From NCBI GenBank assembly GCA_016215085.1, contig JACRMD010000012.1, positions 1 through 8,949 of the forward strand: a stretch of DNA of 8,949 bases, written 5' to 3'. Positions 1-5,727 of the stretch are shown in pieces. This stretch comes from Solirubrobacterales bacterium (GTDB lineage Bacteria; Actinomycetota; Thermoleophilia; Solirubrobacterales; Solirubrobacteraceae). The stretch's first letter is position 1. Each line of letters starts with the position of its first letter. The notes beneath the pieces were generated by a model. The model worked only from the letters and a program-made list of their open reading frames with translations, did no database searches and was not told where the DNA came from. Both the position numbers and the translations under genes were made by a program.

Positions 1-765
1 CTGCCGGCCGCCGCCGGCACGCGACCCACCGCTCCCCCGCGGCCCGCCGCCCGCACGCGGCGCGCCCGCCTTCGCGCCCGCCGCCCGCAGCCGCTCCACC
101 TCGGCCGGCGACAGCCGCCGCGCGGCGCCCTCGGGCAGGTCGCCCAGGCGCAGCGGCCCGAACGCGACGCGGCGCAGGCGCCGCACCGGGTGGCCGACGG
201 CCTCGCACATCCGCTTGACCTGCCGCTTGCGCCCCTCGCGCAGCGTCAGCTCGAGCACGCCGGGGCGCAGCTGGCGGACCTGCGCGGGCGCGGTGACGCC
301 GTCGTCGAGCTCGACGCCCTCGCGCAGCCGCCGCAGCGCCTGCGGGTCCAGCGAGCCGCCGTCGACCTCGGCGACGTAGGTCTTGGGCACCTCGTAGCGC
401 GGGTGCATGAGCCGGTTGGCGAGGTCGCCGTCGTCGGTCAGCAGCAGCAGGCCGGTGGTGTCGGCGTCGAGGCGGCCGACCGGGTACAGCCGCACGCCGG
501 GCGCCTCGACGAGCTCGACCACCGTCGGGCGGCCGTGGGTGTCGCGCGCGGTCGACACGACGCCGGCCGGCTTGTGCACCGCCCACACCGCGCGCTCCTG
601 CGGCGGCGTGACCGGGCGCCCGTCGACCTCGACGCCCCCGGTGACGTCGCGGGCCGGGTCGAGCACCACCTCGCCGCCGACGGTGACGCGGCCCTCGGCG
701 ACGATCGCCTCGGCGCCGCGGCGGGAGGCGACGCCCGCGTGGGCGAGGTACTTGGCGAGGCGCAC
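1..765 (-). CDS. rluB: RluB/RsuA-family 23S rRNA pseudouridine synthase, C-terminus cut by window edge
   Basis: Converts a uridine of ribosomal RNA to pseudouridine; in the RluB branch the known target is U2605 of 23S rRNA (E. coli numbering). I translated this frame by hand and found no stop in 255 codons; it runs off the left edge. The start is GTG at 765, giving MRLAKYLAHAGVASRR, the usual first residues of the N-terminal S4 RNA-binding domain (about residues 1-60). The catalytic motif GRLDADTTGLLLLTDDG follows, with the catalytic aspartate at residue 100. Later family motifs are NRLMHPRYEVPKTY (about 117-130) and the basic REGRKRQVKRMCEAVGHPVRRL stretch (about 176 onward). From about residue 240 the protein becomes a Gly/Arg/Ala-rich tail, common in actinobacterial members and probably disordered. 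It is divergent from rlmN across 30 bp. RluB is favoured over RsuA by the motifs and by its nearness to scpA/scpB, but the exact target uridine is inferred. Confidence 0.92.
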   Translation of the reverse strand, partial: MRLAKYLAHAGVASRRGAEAIVAEGRVTVGGEVVLDPARDVTGGVEVDGRPVTPPQERAVWAVHKPAGVVSTARDTHGRPTVVELVEAPGVRLYPVGRLDADTTGLLLLTDDGDLANRLMHPRYEVPKTYVAEVDGGSLDPQALRRLREGVELDDGVTAPAQVRQLRPGVLELTLREGRKRQVKRMCEAVGHPVRRLRRVAFGPLRLGDLPEGAARRLSPAEVERLRAAGAKAGAPRAGGGPRGSGGSRAGGGRQ

Positions 766-775
766 GGTCCGCGCG

Positions 776-785
776 AGGCTAGCCT
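776..785. promoter_or_regulatory. palindromic bidirectional -10 element between rluB and rlmN
   Basis: AGGCTAGCCT is a perfect 10-bp palindrome. It gives TAGCCT, matching the actinobacterial -10 form TAnnnT, on the plus strand at 780-785 and on the minus strand at 781-776. Exactly 10 nt separate each hexamer from its GTG start (765 on minus, 796 on plus), so the palindrome centre coincides with the midpoint of the 30-bp intergenic gap. With a usual 6-8 nt from -10 to transcription start, both mRNAs would have a leader of only a few nucleotides. I see no convincing -35 hexamer or Shine-Dalgarno sequence on either side. The promoter role is inferred. Confidence 0.6.
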
Positions 786-795
786 GTCCTGCGAC

Positions 796-1779
796 GTGGA
801 CCTCGACCTCCTCCAGACGACGCTCGACGAGCTGGGCCAGCCCCGCTTCCGCCACAAGCAGGTGTGGGCGTGGGCCGCGCGCGGCGCGCACGGCTACGAC
901 GAGATGACCGACCTGCCCGCGGCGCTGCGCGACGAGCTCGCCGAGCGGGTCCCGTTCTCGACGCTCGAGGTCCAGCATCAGGCCGAGTCGCGCGACGGCA
1001 CGGTCAAGACGCTCTTCCGCACGCGCGACGGCCGGCCGGTCGAGGCGGTGCTCATGCGCTACCGCGACGGCCGGCGCTCGCTCTGCCTGTCCTCGCAGTC
1101 CGGCTGCCCGCTGACGTGCACGTTCTGCGCGACCGGGACGATGAAGTTCGGGCGCAACCTCACGGCGAGCGAGATCCTCGACCAGGCGCTGCACTTCCGC
1201 CGCATCGAGGACGTCGACCACGTCGTCTTCATGGGCATGGGCGAGCCGATGATGAACCTCGACAACGTGCTCGCCGCCTGCCGCCGGCTGCCCGACGTCG
1301 GCGTCACCCACCGCCGCACGGCGATCTCCACCGTCGGCTGGCTCCCCGGCATCGAGCGGCTGACCGAGACCGACATGCCGATCCGCCTGGCGCTGTCGCT
1401 GCACGCCGCCGACGAGGCGCTGCGCTCGCAGATCATGCCCGTCAACGACCGCTACCCCCTGCGCGACGTGCTCGCCGCCTGCGACCGCTTCTACGCGCGC
1501 AAGCGCCGCAAGGTCTTCATCGAGTACGTGATGCTCAAGGGCGTCAACGACCGCTACGCGCAGGCCGTGCAGCTCGCCGAGGCCCTCGACCCCAAGGCCT
1601 ACAAGATCAACCTCATCCCCTACAACCCGACGGGCTCCTACGACGGCTCGTCGCGCGAGGCGATCGAGGCGTTCCGCGCCGCGCTCGAGGAGCACGGGAT
1701 CGAGGCCACCGTCCGCCTGACGCGCGGGCAGGACATCGACGCCGCCTGCGGCCAGCTGGCCGCGAAGGCGCTGGCCTAG
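796..1779 (+). CDS. rlmN: dual-specificity RNA methyltransferase RlmN
   Basis: Radical-SAM enzyme that methylates C2 of A2503 in 23S rRNA and, in characterised homologues, of A37 in some tRNAs. The product is 327 aa, a little short for the family (about 340-380) because the N-terminus is compact. The radical-SAM cluster motif CxxxCxxC is at C104, C108 and C111 in SGCPLTCTFCATG. C97, seven residues before it, matches the cysteine E. coli RlmN uses in substrate resolution (C118), and C318 in DIDAACGQL matches the methyl-carrying cysteine (C355). GMGEP at 147-151 is the SAM-binding motif; PYNP at 275-278 is also typical. I chose GTG 796 because homology begins immediately (LGQPRFRHKQVW) and because everything in-frame upstream is antisense to rluB. 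No Shine-Dalgarno precedes it, but a TAGCCT box lies 10 nt upstream. It ends in TAG overlapping the tetR stop codon. Confidence 0.96.
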   Translation: MDLDLLQTTLDELGQPRFRHKQVWAWAARGAHGYDEMTDLPAALRDELAERVPFSTLEVQHQAESRDGTVKTLFRTRDGRPVEAVLMRYRDGRRSLCLSSQSGCPLTCTFCATGTMKFGRNLTASEILDQALHFRRIEDVDHVVFMGMGEPMMNLDNVLAACRRLPDVGVTHRRTAISTVGWLPGIERLTETDMPIRLALSLHAADEALRSQIMPVNDRYPLRDVLAACDRFYARKRRKVFIEYVMLKGVNDRYAQAVQLAEALDPKAYKINLIPYNPTGSYDGSSREAIEAFRAALEEHGIEATVRLTRGQDIDAACGQLAAKALA

Positions 1780-2336
1780 AGCACCGCGCCGACGGCCTCG
1801 CGGACGCGGCCGAGCAGGTCGCCCTCGCCGTCGAGCGCCCACAGCATCATCGCGCCCTGCTGGGCGGCGAACGCGGCGCGCGCGAGCCGCTCGTCGCCGA
1901 GCACCGCCGTGAGCTCCGCGCGCAGGCGCAGGACGTACCGGCGGGCGTGGGCGCCGAACTCCGCGTCGTAGAGGTCCACCGACAGCCACGTGAAGGTGTT
2001 CAGGTAGGTCTCGCGGTCGGCGATCGGCTCCGCCGCGCGCAGCAGGAGGTCCAGCGCGGCCTCGCGCGGCGGCAGGTCGCGCCGGGCGACCGGCGGCGCC
2101 GCCCGTGCGGATGCGGCGAGCAGCAGCGCCCGCTTGGAGCCGAACCGCGCGTGCAGCGAGGACGCGGCGATGCCCGCCTCGCGCGCGACCTCCGCGAGCG
2201 TCAGCCCCGGCGGGCCGGCCCGCGCGATGACCCGCTCGGCGGCGTCGAGCAGCTCGTCGTCGGAGCGCAGGCGTGGACGGCCCGGCCCGCGCGCGGCGTC
2301 GTCCCCTCCACGCGAGCCTTCAGGCGCGCCTTGCAT
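1776..2336 (-). CDS. TetR/AcrR-family transcriptional regulator
   Basis: One-component repressor, 186 aa. After a flexible Gly/Arg-rich head (about 1-24), the TetR DNA-binding domain covers about 25-75, with the helix-turn-helix at about 45-67 (LTLAEVAREAGIAASSLHARFG) followed by SKRALLLAA. The C-terminal ligand and dimer domain (about 80-186) is divergent and gives no clue to the inducer. It is divergent from the PPOX-fold oxidoreductase with 32 bp between start codons, the usual arrangement for a TetR repressor controlling its neighbour and itself. A TAACCT box ends 8 nt before ATG 2336, which favours this start and a nearly leaderless mRNA. The stop codon overlaps the rlmN stop tail-to-tail through CTAG, leaving no room for a terminator between them. 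Confidence 0.9.
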   Translation of the reverse strand: MQGAPEGSRGGDDAARGPGRPRLRSDDELLDAAERVIARAGPPGLTLAEVAREAGIAASSLHARFGSKRALLLAASARAAPPVARRDLPPREAALDLLLRAAEPIADRETYLNTFTWLSVDLYDAEFGAHARRYVLRLRAELTAVLGDERLARAAFAAQQGAMMLWALDGEGDLLGRVREAVGAVL

Positions 2337-2343
2337 CCGGTGG

Positions 2344-2350
2344 TAGGTTA
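2344..2350. promoter_or_regulatory. overlapping divergent -10 boxes for tetR and the PPOX gene
   Basis: TAGGTTA holds a TAnnnT box in both directions: TAGGTT on plus (2344-2349), 19 nt before the PPOX start, and TAACCT on minus (2350-2345), 8 nt before the tetR start. The two -10 regions share five base pairs, so polymerase binding for the two genes should be mutually exclusive. The shared layout resembles the rluB/rlmN junction. This is a sequence match only, and no clear -35 element was found. Confidence 0.45.
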
Positions 2351-2351
2351 G

Positions 2352-2365
2352 CGAATGGTGATTCG
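2352..2365. promoter_or_regulatory. candidate TetR operator, inverted repeat CGAAT-N4-ATTCG
   Basis: A perfect 5-bp inverted repeat with a 4-bp spacer lies between the divergent tetR and PPOX genes. It is one of the few AT-containing stretches in the area. The spacer and right arm contain GGTGAT (2357-2362), complementary to the 16S rRNA 3' end, 6 nt before the PPOX ATG. A bound repressor would therefore sit just downstream of both -10 boxes and over the PPOX ribosome binding site. Dyad size and position suit a TetR dimer, but the assignment is inferred. Confidence 0.45.
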
Positions 2366-2368
2366 GAA

Positions 2369-2851
2369 ATGCTGACCTGGGCTCACGTCGACCGCCACCT
2401 CCGCAACAGCCGCAACTACTGGCTGGCCACCGTCCGCGACGACGGGCGCCCCCACGCCATGCCGGTGTGGGGCGTCTGGGACGGTCGCGCGCTGTGGTTC
2501 GGGACCAGCCCGACGTCGGTCAAGGGCCGCAACCTGCGCCGCGACCCGCGCGCGGTCGTCCACCTCGAGAGCGGCGACGACGTCGTGATCCTCGAGGGCG
2601 CCGTGGCCGGCGCGTGGAGCGACGACGTGCTCGCCGCCTACGCCGTGAAGTACGCGACCGACGCGGCCGAGCTCCCGCTCGAGCGCCAGCCGGACGGCGG
2701 CGGCATGCTGCGCCTGCAACCGGTCACCGTGCAGGCGTGGCTGGAGGGCGAGTTCCTCCCCAGCGGCATCCGCTTCCGCCTGCGCGACGACGGCACGCCG
2801 GTCGCCGACGGCCGCCCGTCGATGATCGCCGAGCTGACCGCCGAGGCCTAG
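2369..2851 (+). CDS. PPOX-fold pyridoxamine 5'-phosphate oxidase-family protein
   Basis: Small split-barrel flavin- or F420-binding protein of 160 aa. The N-terminal part has the family pattern: NSRNYWLATVRDDGRPHAMPVWGVW (about 11-35), a strand ending WFGTSPTSVKGRNLRRDPR (about 41-59), then VVHLESGDDVVILEGA (about 61-76). In related actinobacterial proteins these segments build the barrel and contact the cofactor phosphate. I cannot tell FMN from F420 or haem from this sequence, and true PdxH activity is unlikely: it is shorter than PdxH (about 210 aa), and I do not see a PdxH-type C-terminus. The C-terminal 50 residues are less conserved. ATG 2369 is preceded by GGTGAT, a partial Shine-Dalgarno. 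The divergent TetR gene probably controls it, suggesting an inducible redox or detoxification role, which is inference. The stop codon overlaps the scpB stop through CTAG. Confidence 0.82.
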   Translation: MLTWAHVDRHLRNSRNYWLATVRDDGRPHAMPVWGVWDGRALWFGTSPTSVKGRNLRRDPRAVVHLESGDDVVILEGAVAGAWSDDVLAAYAVKYATDAAELPLERQPDGGGMLRLQPVTVQAWLEGEFLPSGIRFRLRDDGTPVADGRPSMIAELTAEA

Positions 2852-3798
2852 GCCGGGCGCGGCGCCGCGAACGCGAGCGGCGGGCGCAGCGGCTCGTCGT
2901 GGTCGCGGGCCTCGGCGGCCGGACCCTCAGCGCCCTCGGCATCTCCGCCCACGGCGTCGCCGCCGTCGGCGGCCGAGGGCTCGCCACCCGCATCGTCGTC
3001 GCGGCCTTCGGCGGCCGGATCCTCCGCGACCGCCGCATCGTCCGCTCCGGCGGGCGAAGCGTCCGCACTGCCGGCCTCCGCGGCGTCCGGCGCCTCCACC
3101 ACGACCTCCGGCGCGGCCTCCGCCGCGTCCTCGGTCGGCGGTCCGGCCGTGGGCGCGCCCGGGATCGCCTCGCCGTCGGCCGATGCCGTCGGGTCCGCCG
3201 GCGGGTGCTGGCCGCCCGTGCGGGCCTCGCCGGCCTTGAGCAGGCGGTCGCGCAGCTCGGCGGCCTCGTCGGGCGTCGGGTCCCACTGCTCGACGTCGGG
3301 CAGCTCCTCCAGCGAGGACAGCCCGAAGAGCTTCAGGAACAGCGGGGTCGTCCGGTAGAGCACCGCGCCGAACGGCGAGCGGCCGGCCTCCTCCACGAGG
3401 CCGCGCTCGAGCAGCGTCGCCGCCGCCGAGTCGGCCGACACGCCGCGGATGCGGGTGATCTCGGGCCGCGAGACGGGCTGGAGGTAGGCGACGATGGCCA
3501 GCGTCTCGGCCTGCGCGGGCGTCAGCGGCGGCGTGCGCGGCTTGGCCAGCAGCCGCCGCGCGGCCGGCTCGCTGTCCGGCGAGGTCGCCAGCGTGAAGCC
3601 GCCGGCGAGCTCGCGCAGCTCGATGCCGCGCGACCCGGGCGCGTACGCCTCGCGAAGCTCCTCCAGCGCGGCGTCGAGCTCCTCCTGGTCGCATTCGGCG
3701 GCCTCGCAGAGCTCCGCCGGTGCGACGGGCTCGGGGCTGAGGAAGAGCAGGGCCTCGATGGTGCGGGCGAGCGGGCTCACGCGCACAGGGTGGCGCAT
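2848..3798 (-). CDS. scpB: segregation and condensation protein ScpB with long acidic tail
   Basis: Condensin accessory subunit; a ScpB dimer binds the ScpA linker and helps SMC load onto and organise the chromosome. The product is 316 aa. Residues 1-185 are the family core of two winged-helix domains: LARTIEALLFLSPEPVAPAEL (about 10-30), LAIVAYLQPVSRPEITRIRGV (about 100-120) and LYRTTPLFLKLFGLSSLEELP (about 147-167). From about 190 to the end is an Ala/Asp/Glu/Gly-rich low-complexity tail, ending in a short Pro/Phe segment (PLRPPLAFAAPRPA). Typical ScpB is about 180-200 aa, so the tail accounts for the excess. I chose ATG 3798 over the earlier in-frame ATG at 3855 because homology begins just after it and a TATCGT box lies 7 nt upstream, which would give a leaderless mRNA. 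GTG codons at 3786 and 3780 are alternatives. It is 99 bp downstream of scpA. Confidence 0.94.
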   Translation of the reverse strand: MRHPVRVSPLARTIEALLFLSPEPVAPAELCEAAECDQEELDAALEELREAYAPGSRGIELRELAGGFTLATSPDSEPAARRLLAKPRTPPLTPAQAETLAIVAYLQPVSRPEITRIRGVSADSAAATLLERGLVEEAGRSPFGAVLYRTTPLFLKLFGLSSLEELPDVEQWDPTPDEAAELRDRLLKAGEARTGGQHPPADPTASADGEAIPGAPTAGPPTEDAAEAAPEVVVEAPDAAEAGSADASPAGADDAAVAEDPAAEGRDDDAGGEPSAADGGDAVGGDAEGAEGPAAEARDHDEPLRPPLAFAAPRPA

Positions 3799-3805
3799 GC
3801 GGCGG

Positions 3806-3811
3806 ACGATA
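3806..3811 (-). promoter_or_regulatory. putative -10 box for scpB (TATCGT)
   Basis: On the minus strand TATCGT is followed by 7 nt and then ATG 3798, the spacing expected when transcription begins at the start codon. There is no Shine-Dalgarno in this gap. The box would let scpB be transcribed separately from trpS-scpA. It is a motif match without a recognisable -35. Confidence 0.45.
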
Positions 3812-3839
3812 CGGCGCCGAACGGCCGGGCCCGCCCATC

Positions 3840-3882
3840 GACACCGCAGAAACACGGAACAGTTCCGTGGAAGTGCGGTCTC
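3840..3882. repeat. nested interrupted palindrome between scpA and scpB
   Basis: In the 99-bp scpA-scpB gap (3799-3897) lies a perfect 17-bp palindrome CACGGAACAGTTCCGTG (3853-3869, centre base 3861). It is flanked at equal distance by ACCGCA (3843-3848) and TGCGGT (3874-3879), with 4-nt unmatched spacers GAAA and GAAG. Two more pairs (G3840-C3882, A3841-T3881) extend it past one mismatch. All pairs share one centre. In scpA mRNA it would fold as a lower stem, a 4x4 internal loop and an upper stem of 7 bp with a 3-nt loop. The minus strand has only TTTC after the upper stem, so it is a poor intrinsic terminator. It lies just upstream of the proposed scpB promoter, so it could equally be an operator for a dimeric regulator. 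Function unknown. Confidence 0.6.
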
Positions 3883-3897
3883 GCCACACGCGCGGCG

Positions 3898-4653
3898 TCA
3901 GGCGACCGCGGCGGGCGCGGCCTCGCGCTCGCGGGCGACGATCTCGATCGGCCCGAAGGGGACCTCCTGCTCCCACACCGCCTCGCCCTGCTTGTAGAGC
4001 TCGAGCAGCGCGAAGAGCGTGACGCAGACCGTGACGCGGTCGGCGCCCCGGACGGCCTCGTCGAAGGTCGTGCGGCCGCGGCGCAGCAGGCCGCGCAGCA
4101 CCGCCAGCCGGTCGGCCACGGTGACGCGCGGGATGGTGAGGTGGCGGACGTCGACCTGCGGCGGCAGCTTGAGCAGGTCGCCGATCGCCTTGCCCAGACG
4201 GGCCGGCTTGTAGACCGAGTCCAGCTCGGAGAGGTCGCCGCGGCGCAGGGAGGCCGGCAGCGGCGCGCTGCGGAAGCGCACGCCGTCCTCGGCCTCGAGG
4301 CGCCCGCGCAGGTGCTCGGACGCCGCCCGGTAGCGCTTGGCCTCGAGCATGCGGGCCAGCAGCTCCTCGGCCGCCTCGCCGGGCTCGAGGTCCAGCAGCT
4401 CCTCCTCCTCGCGCGGCAGCATGAGCCGCGACTTCAGCTCCAGCAGCGCGGCGATGAGCACGAGGAACTCCGTCGCCACCTCGAGGTCGAGGTCGCCGCG
4501 GGCCTCGAGCACGTCGAGGTAGGCGAGCACGACGTCGGCGAGCTCGACCTCCAGGAGGTCGACCTCCTCCTTGAGCACGAGGGTCAGCAGGAGGTCGAAC
4601 GGGCCGGTGAAGACCTCGAGGTCGAGCTCCAGCTCGGCGACGGCGGCGGACAC
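3898..4653 (-). CDS. scpA: segregation and condensation protein ScpA (kleisin)
   Basis: Bacterial kleisin that bridges the two heads of the SMC dimer and carries ScpB. The product is 251 aa, normal for the family. The N-terminal SMC-neck-binding part contains LEVFTGPFDLLLTLVLKEEVDL (about 12-33) and ATEFLVLIAALLELKSRLMLP (about 59-79). A variable middle, where ScpB binds, runs from about 80 to 170. The C-terminal winged helix that binds the SMC head cap includes TLFALLELYKQGEAVWEQEVPFGPIEI (about 214-240). GTG 4653 starts 10 nt after the trpS stop codon. There is no Shine-Dalgarno; instead TAGCCT overlaps the trpS stop 7 nt upstream, so expression may come from a leaderless promoter, from coupling to trpS, or both. 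It is one of only two genes here ending in TGA. Confidence 0.95.
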   Translation of the reverse strand: MSAAVAELELDLEVFTGPFDLLLTLVLKEEVDLLEVELADVVLAYLDVLEARGDLDLEVATEFLVLIAALLELKSRLMLPREEEELLDLEPGEAAEELLARMLEAKRYRAASEHLRGRLEAEDGVRFRSAPLPASLRRGDLSELDSVYKPARLGKAIGDLLKLPPQVDVRHLTIPRVTVADRLAVLRGLLRRGRTTFDEAVRGADRVTVCVTLFALLELYKQGEAVWEQEVPFGPIEIVAREREAAPAAVA

Positions 4654-4660
4654 CGCGCGG

Positions 4661-4666
4661 AGGCTA
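4661..4666 (-). promoter_or_regulatory. putative -10 box for scpA overlapping the trpS stop codon
   Basis: Minus-strand TAGCCT contains the trpS stop codon TAG as its first three bases and is followed by CCGCGCG and then GTG 4653. The 7-nt spacing fits a leaderless scpA mRNA. The hexamer is identical to those upstream of rluB, rlmN and trpS. Promoter function is inferred. Confidence 0.45.
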
Positions 4667-5668
4667 CCGGGCGGGTCCGACGCCCATGGCGCGCCGCACG
4701 TCGCGCAGCGTGTCGGCCGCGATCGCGCGCGCCTTCTCCGCGCCGGCGGCCAGGACGTCCTCCAGGGCGCCCTCGTCCGGGCGGATCTCGGCGTAGCGCT
4801 CGCGGACCGGCGCGAGCATCTCCTCGACCGCCGCGGCGACCGCCATCTTGAGGTCGCCGTAGCCCCGCGCGCCCGCCATCGAGGCCTCGGCCTCCGCCGG
4901 CGTGATGTCGCGCGCCACCGCGAGCACGTCGAGCAGGTTGGTGACGCCCGGCTTGTCGGGCGAGCGCACGATCTCCGACCCCGAGTCGGTCACCGCGCGC
5001 TTGAACTTCTTCTCGATCGCCCCCGGCTCGTCGAGGACGTAGACCGTCCCCTCCACGGTGCCGCCGGTCGTCGACATCTTCTTCGTCGGGTCCTGGAGGT
5101 CCATGATCCGCGCGCCGACGTCCGGGATCCGGTGCTCGGGCACCACCAGCGTCTCGCCGAAGCGCGCGTTGAAGCGGATCGCGATGTCGCGCATGAGCTC
5201 GATGTGCTGGCGCTGGTCGTCGCCGACCGGGACCTCGTGCGCGCGGTAGGCGAGCACGTCGGCGGCCTGCAGCACCGGGTAGAGGAACAGCCCCGCGGAG
5301 ACGAGCTCGCGCTGCTGCGCGGACTTCTCCTTGAACTGGGTCATGCGGTTGAGCTCGCCGTGCGCGGTGACCGAGGTCAGCAGCCAGCACAGCTCGGTGT
5401 GCTCCTGCACGTCGCCCTGGCGGAAGAGGATGCAGCGCTCGGGCTCGAGGCCGGCCGCGAGCAGGATCGCGGTCGTGTCGTACAGCCGCTCGCGCAGCAC
5501 CTCGGGCTCGTAGGCCACGGTCGTCGCGTGGAGGTCGACGATGCAGTAGATCGCCACGTCGCCCACCGCGGCCGAGCGGTGCTGGCCCTCGACGTACTGG
5601 CGGATCGCCCCGAGGTAGTTGCCCAGGTGCTTTCGGCCGGTGGGCTGGATGCCGCTGAAGATGCGCAT
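4664..5668 (-). CDS. trpS: tryptophanyl-tRNA synthetase
   Basis: Class I aminoacyl-tRNA synthetase that activates tryptophan with ATP and charges tRNA-Trp. It is 334 aa, full length for the bacterial family. The N-terminus SGIQPTGRKHLGNYLGA (5-21) holds the HIGH-equivalent HLGN at 14-17. The tryptophan pocket region is YPVLQAADVLAYRAHEVPVGDDQRQHIEL (130-158), with the indole-contacting aspartate at about 137. The second ATP signature reads KKMSTT (196-201), whereas the usual form is KMSKS, so the second lysine is replaced by threonine. The C-terminal helical domain (about 215-334) is normal. ATG 5668 is exact for the family and is preceded by TAGCCT-N10 with no Shine-Dalgarno. It leads the minus-strand group trpS-scpA-scpB; its stop is 10 nt from the scpA start. 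Confidence 0.97.
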   Translation of the reverse strand: MRIFSGIQPTGRKHLGNYLGAIRQYVEGQHRSAAVGDVAIYCIVDLHATTVAYEPEVLRERLYDTTAILLAAGLEPERCILFRQGDVQEHTELCWLLTSVTAHGELNRMTQFKEKSAQQRELVSAGLFLYPVLQAADVLAYRAHEVPVGDDQRQHIELMRDIAIRFNARFGETLVVPEHRIPDVGARIMDLQDPTKKMSTTGGTVEGTVYVLDEPGAIEKKFKRAVTDSGSEIVRSPDKPGVTNLLDVLAVARDITPAEAEASMAGARGYGDLKMAVAAAVEEMLAPVRERYAEIRPDEGALEDVLAAGAEKARAIAADTLRDVRRAMGVGPAR

Positions 5669-5678
5669 GCGGCGCCGC

Positions 5679-5684
5679 AGGCTA
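5679..5684 (-). promoter_or_regulatory. putative -10 box for trpS
   Basis: Minus-strand TAGCCT followed by 10 nt (GCGGCGCCGC) and ATG 5668, the same hexamer and spacing as at rluB and rlmN. It probably drives the trpS-scpA-scpB group. The 10 nt between form a GC palindrome, which may be chance at this composition. Confidence 0.5.
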
Positions 5685-5727
5685 CTTCGCCCGCGCCGAG
5701 GACAGCGTGAGCCGGACCCCCGGCGGG

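Noticed and set aside
190..795. Open reading frame continuous with rlmN, suggesting a 200-residue N-terminal extension.
   Set aside because: It is antisense to rluB, whose frame shows clear family motifs, and RlmN homology starts only after GTG 796.
1767..1790. Stem GGCGC...GCGCC across the rlmN/tetR stop codons as a bidirectional terminator.
   Set aside because: Only five consecutive pairs with a large loop; too weak to call.
3853..3869. Possible LexA/SOS box in the palindrome (GAAC...GTTC).
   Set aside because: Actinobacterial LexA boxes have GAAC and GTTC separated by 4 nt; here they are separated by 1 nt.
3840..3882. Intrinsic terminator after scpA.
   Set aside because: No U-tract beyond a short TTTC and an internal loop that weakens the stem; kept instead as an unexplained palindrome.
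2467..4851. Very long plus-strand open frame across scpB and scpA.
   Set aside because: Its product is Arg/Gly/Ala low-complexity without recognisable domains; at this GC content the antisense frames of real genes stay open. ScpA and ScpB on the minus strand explain the region.
5669..5678. GCGGCGCCGC palindrome between the trpS -10 box and ATG as an operator.
   Set aside because: Pure G/C palindromes of this size are expected by chance in this composition and nothing else supports it.
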